Below, piece after piece: positions 28,135-37,989 of a DNA stretch of 64,000 bases; position 1 is the first letter of the stretch, and the number at the start of each line of letters is the position of its first letter. The DNA comes from Peptococcaceae bacterium (GTDB lineage: Bacteria; Bacillota; Desulfotomaculia; Desulfotomaculales; Pelotomaculaceae). The DNA is taken from the NCBI GenBank assembly GCA_012518875.1, contig JAAYRI010000087.1:27947-91946 (forward strand). The letters run 5' to 3'. The position numbers and the translations under genes were made by a program. The notes beneath the pieces were generated by a model, which did no database searches, was not told where the DNA came from, and saw nothing but the letters and a program-made list of their open reading frames with translations.

Positions 28135-28776
28135 TTAAAAAAGTTTCTTCCACCATGGTAACTGTTCCCTGTCATGATTGTGTTTTTGCAGGTTGCTTTC
28201 TCTTTGATCAAACATTCGATTGTATGCTTCCCTGATACCTTGAGATGGGTCAATCCCTGCCTTTTTTGGACTTTCTTTCTGGGGTGTATGGGGTATGCCT
28301 GTTGGTTCTGCATATTCCTCATCTATAATTTTATTGTAGGTGTCACGGATGTGCTGAATGGGTTCTTCGGCTTCCTCTTCCAGATCATCAAGGCTATGCT
28401 GGACATCATTTTTATAATTGGTTCTGCTGGTCAAACCCTCTCTAATTTCCCGGATTGGTTCCTCCTTCAGTTCATCCTCAAGGGAACTAATGCTGCTGTG
28501 GGCTTGCCCCCCATCACCCAGCCTTTTTTCGTAACCTTCCCTTATTATTTGGATTGGATCTTTTCTCTGACCGTCCGGAGGTGGGTTAACACCCAATTCA
28601 GTGCCAAATTCATTATCCAGCTTTTGATGGTAGCCATCCCTGATATCCTGGGTAGGATCGTCTTCCAGGGCCCCGGTCAGGGCATCCCGGAAATGTTTTG
28701 CCAGGCCGGCCCAAATTTTATTTTTTGATCCCCTACTTCCATCCATACCCTCAAGCCCCTTTAAAGTTATAGTCAA
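28135..28776 (-). CDS. Uncharacterised protein of five degenerate '[DE]P-x-[QR]-x-I-R-[DE]' repeats
   Basis: 213 aa; DDPTQDIRDGYHQKLD, KDPIQIIREGYEKRLG, EEPIREIREGLTSRTN, EEPIQHIRDTYNKIID, IDPSQGIREAYNRMFD. Confidence 0.75.
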   Translation of the reverse strand: MTITLKGLEGMDGSRGSKNKIWAGLAKHFRDALTGALEDDPTQDIRDGYHQKLDNEFGTELGVNPPPDGQRKDPIQIIREGYEKRLGDGGQAHSSISSLEDELKEEPIREIREGLTSRTNYKNDVQHSLDDLEEEAEEPIQHIRDTYNKIIDEEYAEPTGIPHTPQKESPKKAGIDPSQGIREAYNRMFDQRESNLQKHNHDREQLPWWKKLF

Positions 28777-28863
28777 TTCCAGGGTTCTCTATTATAATGT
28801 CAAATCCCTGCCTGTTATATACACATCTTCAGTAGTCAGCTAGCCTGGTAAACCCTCATCATT

Positions 28864-29055
28864 TTATATAAATCCCCGCAGGATAGGCATAATTTTTGAC
28901 TTTATTGGTTCCGATAAATCCTTCAACCTGACATCATCTACCTTTAAAATATCAATGGTATCCAGCTTTACCAGCTGTGCCAGTTCCCTGGCCGTTAAAC
29001 CCTGGTTTTTCCGTAGTTCTTTAACTTTTTTGTTTTTTATGCCAAAACCGAACAT
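28864..29055 (-). CDS. Small XRE-like helix-turn-helix protein (63 aa)
   Basis: NKKVKELRKNQGLTARELAQLVKLDTIDILKVDDVRLKDL HTH pattern; SD AGGGAGGGG upstream. Confidence 0.7.
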   Translation of the reverse strand: MFGFGIKNKKVKELRKNQGLTARELAQLVKLDTIDILKVDDVRLKDLSEPIKSKIMPILRGFI

Positions 29056-29271
29056 AAAACCCCTCCCTTTTTACGGTTGCTGTACCTATCCAGCACACTT
29101 TATGCCAATTATATCAAATTCACATGAATTAAACGAAGAATTTTTGCTACCAGTTCTTTATCCCTTGCCGCCTTACTGTAAAATAGAACAATTGAACCCT
29201 ACAGAAAGGGTAACCCCACCAGTTAATAGAATCATAGTCTATTAGTATTTTTTATAATGGGGGGATAAAGA

Positions 29272-29523
29272 ATGTCACATATTTTTTCTATTGATGTAGT
29301 CAAAGCAGCTTTTATTCGTTCAGACGGAGAATGTGAGTGCATTGCAAATAACCATAAACATGCGGGAAGATGCAATAATATGGTTATTTACAACATGAGA
29401 GGCCTGAATCTACCCGGCGGTTGGGAAGCCTACCGCCAGTCATCTGATCGCCCCCTTGATGTAGGCAACTGCCGGATACTTTGCATGAACTGCTATAAGG
29501 CCTCACTACAAGACAATAGGTAG
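29272..29523 (+). CDS. Small Cys-rich protein resembling a degenerate HNH/zinc-finger module
   Basis: SDGECECIANNHKHAGRCNN...GNCRILCMNCYKAS: paired CxC/C and CxxC arrangement as in HNH proteins, without an HH core. Confidence 0.55.
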   Translation: MSHIFSIDVVKAAFIRSDGECECIANNHKHAGRCNNMVIYNMRGLNLPGGWEAYRQSSDRPLDVGNCRILCMNCYKASLQDNR

Positions 29524-29644
29524 ACAATAACCAGCGAGATGATATAGGTTCTGGCATTACAGTCCATATTGTTTCTGGAAGGATTAAAGAACATCTGGTC
29601 GAATATCAAATAATGGAAAGAATAACTATTTAGCGGAGGCTTAG

Positions 29645-31201
29645 ATGATAGCCATCGTAAAAAGCACTGCCCTTCATGGTCTTGATGGTCAGGTAGTGGA
29701 GGTTGAGGTTGATATTTCTAATGGCCTGCCTTGTTTTGACATAGTAGGGCTTCCTGATGTCTCAGTCAGAGAGTCAAAGGATCGGGTGCGGGCGGCAATA
29801 AAAAATTCTGGATTGGAGTTCCCTATCAAAAGAATTACTGTGAATTTGGCCCCGGCAGATCTAAAAAAAGAAGGCCCCATATATGATTTGCCCATTGCAA
29901 TAGGGATTCTCGCTGCTACTGAACAGCTATCCCAGGAACAGTACGGAAGATTCGCCTACCTGGGTGAGCTTTCTTTAAACGGCTCCCTACGCAGTATTAC
30001 CGGGGCGCTGCCCAATGTCCTGGCAGCCGTAGAAGCATCAATGGATGAAATCATTGTTCCCAGGGAAAATGCAGCCGAAGCTGCCCTTGTTAAAAATGCA
30101 ACTATTTTCCCCGCCTCCAGTCTGGCGGAACTAGCTGGTTTTTTGCGAGGTGAAAACAACATAGCACCTTTCTCTCTAGATTTAGGACATTATAGTAAAC
30201 CATCTGGAGCAGGCTGCCCTGACTTTGCTGATGTAAAGGGACAGCATACTGCCAGGCGCTCACTAGAGGTGGCTGCTGCCGGTTCGCACAATCTGCTTAT
30301 GTTTGGCAGCCCTGGTTCAGGCAAAACAATGTTGGCCCGTCGTCTACCCGGTATCCTGCCTGACATGACCTTTTATGAATCTATTGAAACAACTAAAATT
30401 TACAGCCTGGCCGGCCTACTCACACCTGACATGCCACTGGTTACCCATAGGCCTTTCAGGTCGCCCCATCATACAGCCTCTGCTGTGGGAATCGTTGGTG
30501 GTGGTAGAACACCCCGCCCCGGTGAAATTAGCCTTGCTCATCATGGAGTTTTATTTTTGGATGAAATACCTGAGTTCCACAAAAATGCCCTTGAAGCCCT
30601 TCGTCAACCCCTTGAAGACGGCGTCATTACAATATCAAGGGCTGCCGCCACACTGACATATCCCGCCAGGATAATGCTTGTTGGGGCCTTAAATCCATGC
30701 CCCTGTGGCTATCTAGGAGATCCCTTGCGGGAATGCATGTGTACCCCCTATCAGGTGCACCGTTACATCTCCCGTCTTTCCGGTCCACTCCTGGACCGAA
30801 TGGATATCTGCGTAGAGGTGCCAAGGCTACCATATGAAGAAATTAACTCGAAAAAAAAACCAGAAGGATCGGCATCCATAAAAAAAAGGGTTGAATTAGC
30901 ACGGAAACGCCAGCGTGAAAGATTTCTCAGTATTCACCAAAATGGTAATCAAAAAGCCCCTTTTTGCAACGCCCAAATGAAACCAAGAGACATAGGCCGT
31001 TACTGTCAAATGACCAAAACAGCCCGGAGTCTTCTGCAGTCCGCCTTTCAAAAATTAGCACTAAGTGCCCGGTCTCATGACAAAATCCTCAAGGTTTCCC
31101 GCACAATTGCCGACCTGGACGGTGCAGATATTATTAATGATGGTCACCTGGCAGAAGCCTTCCAATACCGCTCTCTAGACAAGATCCTATCCAGCTATTA
31201 G
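29645..31201 (+). CDS. comM: YifB/ComM family Mg-chelatase-like AAA ATPase
   Basis: VEVDISNGLPCFDIVGLPDVSVRESKDRVRAAIKNSG; GSPGSGKTMLARRLPGILP; LNPCPCGYLGDP. Confidence 0.95.
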   Translation: MIAIVKSTALHGLDGQVVEVEVDISNGLPCFDIVGLPDVSVRESKDRVRAAIKNSGLEFPIKRITVNLAPADLKKEGPIYDLPIAIGILAATEQLSQEQYGRFAYLGELSLNGSLRSITGALPNVLAAVEASMDEIIVPRENAAEAALVKNATIFPASSLAELAGFLRGENNIAPFSLDLGHYSKPSGAGCPDFADVKGQHTARRSLEVAAAGSHNLLMFGSPGSGKTMLARRLPGILPDMTFYESIETTKIYSLAGLLTPDMPLVTHRPFRSPHHTASAVGIVGGGRTPRPGEISLAHHGVLFLDEIPEFHKNALEALRQPLEDGVITISRAAATLTYPARIMLVGALNPCPCGYLGDPLRECMCTPYQVHRYISRLSGPLLDRMDICVEVPRLPYEEINSKKKPEGSASIKKRVELARKRQRERFLSIHQNGNQKAPFCNAQMKPRDIGRYCQMTKTARSLLQSAFQKLALSARSHDKILKVSRTIADLDGADIINDGHLAEAFQYRSLDKILSSY

Positions 31202-31432
31202 GGTAACAAGGAAGGGAAATATGGTGTCTTGTTTTTTATACCACACCATTGCACCCGGTGTTATATCTTGTGTTAATAACAGCCCCGCTGATACCCTACC
31301 TTTTGAAAAATCGGGGCGAAATTGCACGACCAACAGATCTTTACTTTATAATATATTCTGTATATAATAATTTAGTAGGAGACATATTATCACAGTTTTT
31401 CTAAGCTCGACCTATAAACCAAACATATCAGA

Positions 31433-31466
31433 TCGGCGGTTACAAGGTAGTCGCCGAATATTTTTT
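31433..31466 (+). terminator. Terminator-like hairpin just upstream of the rnk-like gene
   Basis: CGGCG-GT-TAC-aag-GTA-GT-CGCCG followed by AATATTTTTTAG. Confidence 0.55.
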
Positions 31467-31493
31467 AGCAGTTTATGAAAGGTGGCTTGACCA

Positions 31494-31907
31494 TTGTCGA
31501 GGCAAATATTCATTACTGAAAAAGACAAAATTAAACTACAGAAACTTATAAATGAAGCAAAAGAATTTCATCCCAGTAGCGAAGTGTACCTTAATAACCT
31601 GGAACAGGAATTGGATCGGGCGCAATTAGTGGATTCTCAGAAGGTTCCACATGATGTGATTACCATGCATTCAAAGGTATTGTTAAGAGACATAGATTCC
31701 GGCGAAGAGATGATCTACACACTTGTTTACCCTAATGAGGCCAACATAATGGAGGATAAAATTTCTGTGCTGGCCCCGGTGGGTACGGCGATCATCGGCT
31801 TACGTGAAAAGGATGCTATTGACTGGAAAATCCCCAGTGGCATGGTCAGATTGGAGGTAAAAGAAATCCTCTATCAACCGGAGGCAGCAGGTGATTTTGA
31901 TTCATAA
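31494..31907 (+). CDS. rnk: Rnk/GreA-GreB C-terminal family regulator (nucleoside diphosphate kinase regulator-like)
   Basis: VTMHSKVLLRDIDSGEEMIYTLVYPNEANIMEDKISVLAPVGTAIIGLREKDAIDWKIPSG; TTG start. Confidence 0.85.
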   Translation: MSRQIFITEKDKIKLQKLINEAKEFHPSSEVYLNNLEQELDRAQLVDSQKVPHDVITMHSKVLLRDIDSGEEMIYTLVYPNEANIMEDKISVLAPVGTAIIGLREKDAIDWKIPSGMVRLEVKEILYQPEAAGDFDS

Positions 31908-32113
31908 AACTAATCACATTTAATCTTCTGTGTAATGTAGAGTTACCCCAGCAATTCGGCTGCCACATTTTTAGACAGATTTTATCCTATACTGCTTCCA
32001 ACATTGCCATTATGCCAAAACACTTGTTTACATATAGTAGCAGAAAACAACCTGCTAAATTTTTTCTTTTTCGTGGGAATATCTAAAATGTATCTAACAT
32101 CCCCCGATCATTA

Positions 32114-32488
32114 TTAGAAGGCGTTTATTATATGTTCCAGCTTGCTTACCCTTTCATTCTTATCAAACAAAATACCAATGACATCGAACCGGCAGCTACT
32201 GTCGGTTTTTCCATGTGCGATTAGATAATTCCAGGCCACCTGCCTTAATTTATGCTGCTTGCGCCTCGTAACACTCTCCTGGGGTAACCCGTATTTTACA
32301 CTACTATGTGAACGAACCTCCACAAAGATAGTCACTCTTCTATCTATGGCGATCAAATCTATTTCACCGAGACCACAGGTGTAATTCCGGCAAATCACCT
32401 TATATCCAATTCCTTTTAAATATTCAGCAGCATAGTCCTCACCTTTTTTTCCCAGCCGTTTTTTCCATATCGTCATACCCTTATACAT
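32114..32488 (-). CDS. YraN family protein (UPF0102, putative endonuclease)
   Basis: GKKGEDYAAEYLKGIGYKVICRNYTCGLGEIDLIAIDRRVTIFVEVRSHSS. Confidence 0.92.
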   Translation of the reverse strand: MYKGMTIWKKRLGKKGEDYAAEYLKGIGYKVICRNYTCGLGEIDLIAIDRRVTIFVEVRSHSSVKYGLPQESVTRRKQHKLRQVAWNYLIAHGKTDSSCRFDVIGILFDKNERVSKLEHIINAF

Positions 32489-32550
32489 CCTTCACTAGTT
32501 AATGGTTTATCCTATAGTTTAGATTTCTTAGATCGAGTCACATTAATGAA

Positions 32551-32584
32551 AAAACCTCCGCAAAAAATTGATGCGAAGGTTTTA
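32551..32584 (-). terminator. Intrinsic terminator downstream of formate dehydrogenase operon
   Basis: Minus strand AAAACCTTCGC...GCGGAGGTTTTTT. Confidence 0.75.
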
Positions 32585-32619
32585 GACTAGATGAGTTTTA
32601 GGGATAACCCCATTATTTA

Positions 32620-32678
32620 GCCTGCCTCTGGAGCCATACCCGGCATTTTCAGGCCGGGTTAGACTCCTGTAGGCCGGC
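32620..32678. repeat. 59-bp rod-like inverted repeat in the 3' region of the formate dehydrogenase operon
   Basis: Nested arms: GCCTGCCT/AGGCCGGC, GGAG/CTCC, ACCCGGC/GCCGGGT. Confidence 0.7.
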
Positions 32679-32735
32679 ATCATCTGGCTGTTTGCTGGTT
32701 TGCTAATCCTTTAACCTTTTAGTTCTAGTTAATAT

Positions 32736-35700
32736 TTATGCTTTTCTAATATTAACCAGGAAGGCCTTGTACTCCGGAACAGCAACGTTAGCATCGCCAA
32801 TAAAGGGCGTTAGATTATTCCCAACATCACCCTGGGATAACCCCGTGTAGCCCCAATGCCATGGTAACGATACAATTTCCACGGGACTATCATTGACAAT
32901 TAAAGGTCTCACAATCGGCAAAACGTTGGCCTTGCATTTTATTTCTGCCCGGGCACTGCTCACAATGATATCATCTCCGGCTTTTATACCTAAATTGGCA
33001 GCCAGGGTCGGTGATATGGTAGCAAATTGCTCCGGCATCAATTCCACCAGCCAGGGGCTGTTTCTCGTCCTGACCCCAGTTTGGTAATGCTCAATATAGT
33101 GGACAGTAGTAGCAACATAAGGGAATTCTTCACTGCCGGTTTCGGCCAGGTTAGAAAAAATGCCGTCCCATCTCATTGCCATGGGGTTATTTTGCTGGCT
33201 ACTAATCAGGTTTTTCACTGGGCTTTCTACCGGTTCATAGTGTTCCGGCATCGGGCCCTCTTTTAACCCTGAGGGGTTAAAGAAACGTGCTTGCCCCTCC
33301 GGCAGCATAATAAAGGGTGCGTTGGCCGTTACTTCAGGCGGTGAGGGCTCTTTTGTCACCGGGTTCACGATACCAAAGTCAGGTACATCGTTGGTAACCC
33401 ATTTTGCTCCATCCCAGTAGATCAAAGGCTTATCCTTTTTCCAGGGCCGTCCGGCTGGGTCGGCGGAACAACGGTTATAAACAATACGCCGGTTCAGGGG
33501 CCAGACAAAGGTCCATTTAGGAAATACACCAAGGCCGCTTTTATCTTCAGTACCGTGCCGCTTAGTAGCAGGCACCTTTAGTAACGGGTCTTGCTCCTGG
33601 GGATCAACATAGTAATAACCGGTATAAACCCATACCCCACAGGCTGTGGAGCCATCATCCTTGAGGTCACCAAACGTACCCAGGACCCGGCCATCAGCCA
33701 CATTATAGCCGTTAATTTCAATGGCTATTTTTTCTATATCCGGCTCATCATTATCCGGTTGGTCATAATCCCAGGTTATGTTCAAAATGGGGTCTGTGAA
33801 TACACCGCCGGCCTCATATTCCTTGCGGATAGCCTTGTACAACCTGTCAGCAATCCAAAGGTCACTTTTTGCCTGTCCGGGTGGTTCTACGGCCTTCCAA
33901 CGCCAGGGAATATGACGTGCGCTACTTGTTCTGGTGCCTTCTTTTTCATAAATATGGGCTGCCGGCAGTAAGAATACTTCTGTTTTTATGTCTGCCGGGT
34001 TTGCTCCTGGACGCCTCCAGAAAGCAGCCGTTTCGTTCTCGAAAATATCGACACATACCATCCAATCCGCATTCTCCAGAGCTTTGGCCTCGTTAGAAGC
34101 ATCAGGTCCGGCCACAGAGGGGTTTTCAGCCCAGCAAAAGACACCCTTAATATGTCCTTCCGCCAGGGAGCCGTAGGAAGACATGTGGGAGTGGTCTTTA
34201 CCATCTGACTTAGGCAACCAATCAAAACAAAAGTCATTTTCCCTGGTTGCTTTCTCTCCGTACCAGGCTTTAAGCAAACTGGCGACAAATTTAGGTGTGT
34301 TGGACCAGTAACCCGTTTTCGGTGTTGTCACATCCAGGTATTCCTGATATGTGGGGTGTTTAGTGGCATCAGGGACAGCAAGATAGGCTGTAATATTGTT
34401 CCATAGCATCCCCATGTCACAGGCGCCCTGAACGTTAGATTGCCCCCGTTGCGGGTTCACACCGCCACCGGGCATACCCACATTGCCCAGTAGGAGTTGA
34501 ACCATGCAAGTTGCCCTTGTGTTTTGGGTACCATAACTGTGTTGGGTGATCCCCAATACATATATTAGGTTACCGGCCACATCCGGTTTTCCTGACTCAC
34601 AGTAGGTAGAGTAAGCCTCCAGCAAGGTGTCTTCCGGGGTTCCCGTGACCCTACTTACTGTTTTTATGTCATAGCGAGAAACATGCTTTTTCAAAATTTG
34701 CCAGACGCACTGAGGATCCTGCATTGTAGGATCCTTTCTAATATTATCGCCATCTTTTTGGTAAGCCCAACTTGCAGTGTTGTAGACCAGTTTGCCGTCC
34801 TTTTCCTCTAGGCCTGAGAAAAGTCCGTCTTCAAAATGATAGTCAGGATTGATTAGGTAGGAAGCGTTGGTATAGTTTTGCACATATTCATGTTGGTAAA
34901 GATCATTTTCTATGGCATAATTCATCAAACCATACAGAAATGAAATATCTGTACCCGGACGCAAGGGAACATAAATATCTGCCTGAGCCGCTGTTTTGGT
35001 AAACCTGGGGTCAACGACAATGATTTTGGCCCCTTTTCCCTTGGCCTTGCCGATATGACGCATGGCCATTGGGTGGGCTTCAGCCGGGTTGGAACCGATA
35101 ATCAAGAATATGTCTGTGTTTTGATAGTCATTAAAGTTGTTTGTCATTACTCCCCGACCAAATGAATTAGCCAGACCGGCTACGGTGGGAGAGTGTCAGA
35201 GGCGGGCACAGTGATCGAGATCAACTACACCAAGACCACCCCGCATCAGCTTATTTATTATATAATCCTCTTCGTTGTTTACATTGGCACTGCCCATTTG
35301 GCAAATAGCCATGGTGCGGTTAACTGTAACACCATTTTCATCTTTTTCTTCGAATGTTTCATCCCGGGTCTTTTTTACCCGCTGGGCAATTTCAGATAAG
35401 GCCCAGTCCCAGTCTTTTACCTCCCACTTGTCACTGCCAGGGGCACGGTAAAGAACCTCCGTTAACCGCCCCGGATTGAGCACGCGTTGACGGTTTTTAT
35501 CTACAATTGTATAAACATCTGAAAGAGCTGTCCCCTTGGGACATAAGGCCCCTTCATTAACGGGGCTGTCAGGATCCCCTTCAATATAAACCACCTTATC
35601 ATTTTCAGAGTAAACTATAGTGGTACAACCACATCCACAATAGGAACAGCCGGAGGAGGTTTCCTTAGTTTTCGTTATTTTTAAAGGACCCATATCAAAG

Positions 35701-35819
35701 CTGGGCAAGTTATCGCTTGCAGCAGCAGGTTTGGCACTGATTCCCTCAAAAAAAACCGTTCCAGCCGCGCCTATTCCCAAATACTTAAAGAAATCACGGC
35801 GGCTAATACCTTTTTTCAT
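32736..35819 (-). CDS. fdhA: Formate dehydrogenase catalytic subunit, selenocysteine-containing, Tat-exported
   Basis: Two ORF-track pieces (35196-35819 and 32736-35147) are in frame across one TGA at 35198-35196 in ...DHCARL-U-HSPTVAGLANSFGRG; Tat motif SRRDFFKYLG; Fe-S CSYCGCGCTTIVY; molybdopterin oxidoreductase body. Confidence 0.95.
35151..35198 (-). promoter_or_regulatory. Bacterial SECIS-like element at the Sec UGA
   Basis: TGA-CACTCCC context: TCCCACC-gt-AGCC-GGTCT-GGCT-aattcattt-GGTCGGGGA; apical loop GGUCU. Confidence 0.8.
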
Positions 35820-35922
35820 AGCGGTTAATATTACCCTCCTTTACCTTGGAATAAACACTGTTAATTTTGCTGGGTATCGCACAAATCCATATCCTGTAAT
35901 TCATTTCAAGCATCATTTACAA

Positions 35923-37095
35923 TTAGGCCTGGAAGCCTGTACCGGTTCCAATTGAGTGACCGCTGCCATGAACATACTCCTCTTTGGCCATAATTGGGAA
36001 ATTTTCAACAAAGAAACAATATGCCAGGACCAGGAAGCTCCACATACCGAGAGTGATCAACCATTCCCAAATACTGGGGAAATAGCTGCCTCCCATGGCT
36101 CCCGCCATACCTGTAAATACCACGTTTACCCGGTTGAACACGACCCCTACGACCACTAGTATGGAAGCTGTCAAAACACCACCTAGCTTGTTGCGTACCG
36201 ACGGCATAGCGTACATGATGATTGGGAGGATAATAAACAAAATCATTTCTATTAGGAACATATTACTTTCAAAGGCCCCATTAAAGGCCATAGAAAACAC
36301 ACCCCGGTAGACCAGATCAATTATTTTCACAATGAGATAAATGACCAGCATCCACAGGGTCACTTTTGTTAGGCTAGAGAATATTGGTAATTCTGGTTCC
36401 CGTCCATATGTCCTAGCAGCAAGTGTCCCTTCGATGGTAACCATAGCGGGCCCAAGAAAGAAGGCCGACCAAACGAAGAAAAATGGGATGAGCATCGACC
36501 ACCACAGGGGATAAAGCCTGTCAACGGCTACAATATAGAGGGATCCAAGTGAGGACTGGTGCAGGGAAGGTAAAACTATTCCCAGAATTAACAAGAAAGG
36601 CAATGCAGCGTGCAGTATTCTTTTGAGACTCGGGAAATGGATTTTTTCAAAAACAATATCGCCGAACTCCAGTATCTGCACAGTTGTATAGAGGGCTATG
36701 CACCAAAACACTTCAAATAACACTGAGTGATATCCCCAATAAAAGAAGGGGCGCCAGAAGTTGAACCAGCGGCCAATATCCAGGAACAAGCTGACCAGTG
36801 CTATTATATAGCCAAGCATGGAAGTCAAAAGAGCAGCCCGGACTATCGGCAGGTATTTATCCTTGTGCAGCACATGCACAATCAGGGCCGTGCTGAAACC
36901 GCCACCGGCCAGGGCAATGCCGCAAAGCAAGTCAAAACCAATCCACAGACCCCAGGGCCATTCATCACTCAGATTGGTTACCGCTCCCAAGCCCGATATA
37001 AAACGCCAAAGTGCAACTACAATAGCGATTCCCATCAACAGTATCAATAACTTTCTAAAACCAGTCAACCTGAAACTAAAGCGTCCAAATTGCAT
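35923..37095 (-). CDS. NrfD/HybB-like membrane subunit of formate dehydrogenase
   Basis: 390-aa polytopic protein WPWGLWIGFDLLCGIALAGGGFSTALIVHVLHKDKYLPIVRAALLTSMLGY, HybB/PsrC-type. Confidence 0.88.
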   Translation of the reverse strand: MQFGRFSFRLTGFRKLLILLMGIAIVVALWRFISGLGAVTNLSDEWPWGLWIGFDLLCGIALAGGGFSTALIVHVLHKDKYLPIVRAALLTSMLGYIIALVSLFLDIGRWFNFWRPFFYWGYHSVLFEVFWCIALYTTVQILEFGDIVFEKIHFPSLKRILHAALPFLLILGIVLPSLHQSSLGSLYIVAVDRLYPLWWSMLIPFFFVWSAFFLGPAMVTIEGTLAARTYGREPELPIFSSLTKVTLWMLVIYLIVKIIDLVYRGVFSMAFNGAFESNMFLIEMILFIILPIIMYAMPSVRNKLGGVLTASILVVVGVVFNRVNVVFTGMAGAMGGSYFPSIWEWLITLGMWSFLVLAYCFFVENFPIMAKEEYVHGSGHSIGTGTGFQA

Positions 37096-37125
37096 TTGAT
37101 TCTCACCTCCAGTTATCCAGAATAA

Positions 37126-37959
37126 CTACTTATTGTCAATAGGCTCAAACAGTTCCGACTCTTCAACATGCTCCGCACGGCGCTTGGTGTAGGCGCGCAT
37201 TATGGTTAGAACGGCACCCCATCCAAAGAATAGAGCAGGGGTCCATTTAAGCACATCCCAAGTTAGGGAAGGTATTGACCTGGTGGTGACAGGTTTGCCG
37301 AAAGCTTCGGTCCTGAAACCTATTTTGTCAAAGGGAACGTCAGAAATATAAAGCCACGAGGTACCACCATATTCCTTTTCACCGTATACATGTTTTACAT
37401 ATCCTGGGATTGCATTAATTCTTTCCCAGGCCTCAGCCAATAGTTCATCCCTTTCCCCGTATTGCAACGCACCTGTGAGGCAGGCTGAAACACAGGCCGG
37501 TTCCATACCCTCTTCCTTCATGCGATCATAGCAAAAACGGCATTTCAACACATAGGGGAAAGCCTTGTCCCACTGGAATGAAGGCACTCCGAAAGGGCAA
37601 GCAATCATGCAGTAGCGACAGCCGACACAGTAATCCTTATTAAGTTCTGTTGGCTTGTAAATTACTGCCCCTTCTTTTGTTTTAACAAAGGAATGAGTAA
37701 AACATGCTGACTCGCAGGCAGGTTCCAGACAGTGCATACACTGTCTTTTTACGAAGCGCCATTTGAGTTTGTCGTCATTTTCGATCAGATAATAATTTAC
37801 CTTGGTCCAGGTATTGGCACTCAACTTCTCTGGGTTGTCCCAGCTGTTGGAAAACTCGCTCTTATCGGCTGGCAAATCGTTCCATGATTTGCACGCAACC
37901 TGGCAGCTGCGGCAGCCGATACACCTGGTAATGTCCACCAGGACACCTTTAGACATCAT
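37126..37959 (-). CDS. fdhB: Formate dehydrogenase iron-sulfur subunit (4 x [4Fe-4S], C-terminal TM anchor)
   Basis: CIGCRSCQVACKSWNDLP, CMHCLEPACESACF, CVGCRYCMIACPFGVP, CRFCYDRMKEEGMEPACVSAC; hydrophobic C-terminal segment; SD GGAGGTGG. Confidence 0.93.
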   Translation of the reverse strand: MMSKGVLVDITRCIGCRSCQVACKSWNDLPADKSEFSNSWDNPEKLSANTWTKVNYYLIENDDKLKWRFVKRQCMHCLEPACESACFTHSFVKTKEGAVIYKPTELNKDYCVGCRYCMIACPFGVPSFQWDKAFPYVLKCRFCYDRMKEEGMEPACVSACLTGALQYGERDELLAEAWERINAIPGYVKHVYGEKEYGGTSWLYISDVPFDKIGFRTEAFGKPVTTRSIPSLTWDVLKWTPALFFGWGAVLTIMRAYTKRRAEHVEESELFEPIDNK

Positions 37960-37989
37960 TCCACCTCCGGTTTCTGCTTGGATTTAAGA

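Noticed and set aside
28174-28728. 184-aa plus-strand ORF opposite the repeat protein
   Set aside because: Hydrophobic, Phe-rich translation is what the complement of an acidic/polar repeat gene gives; the minus-strand frame has the conserved repeats and a plausible start.
35147-35196. Apparent frameshift or nonsense mutation splitting formate dehydrogenase into two genes
   Set aside because: The TGA is in frame at the conserved Sec position and followed by a SECIS-like hairpin, so a selenocysteine codon explains it.
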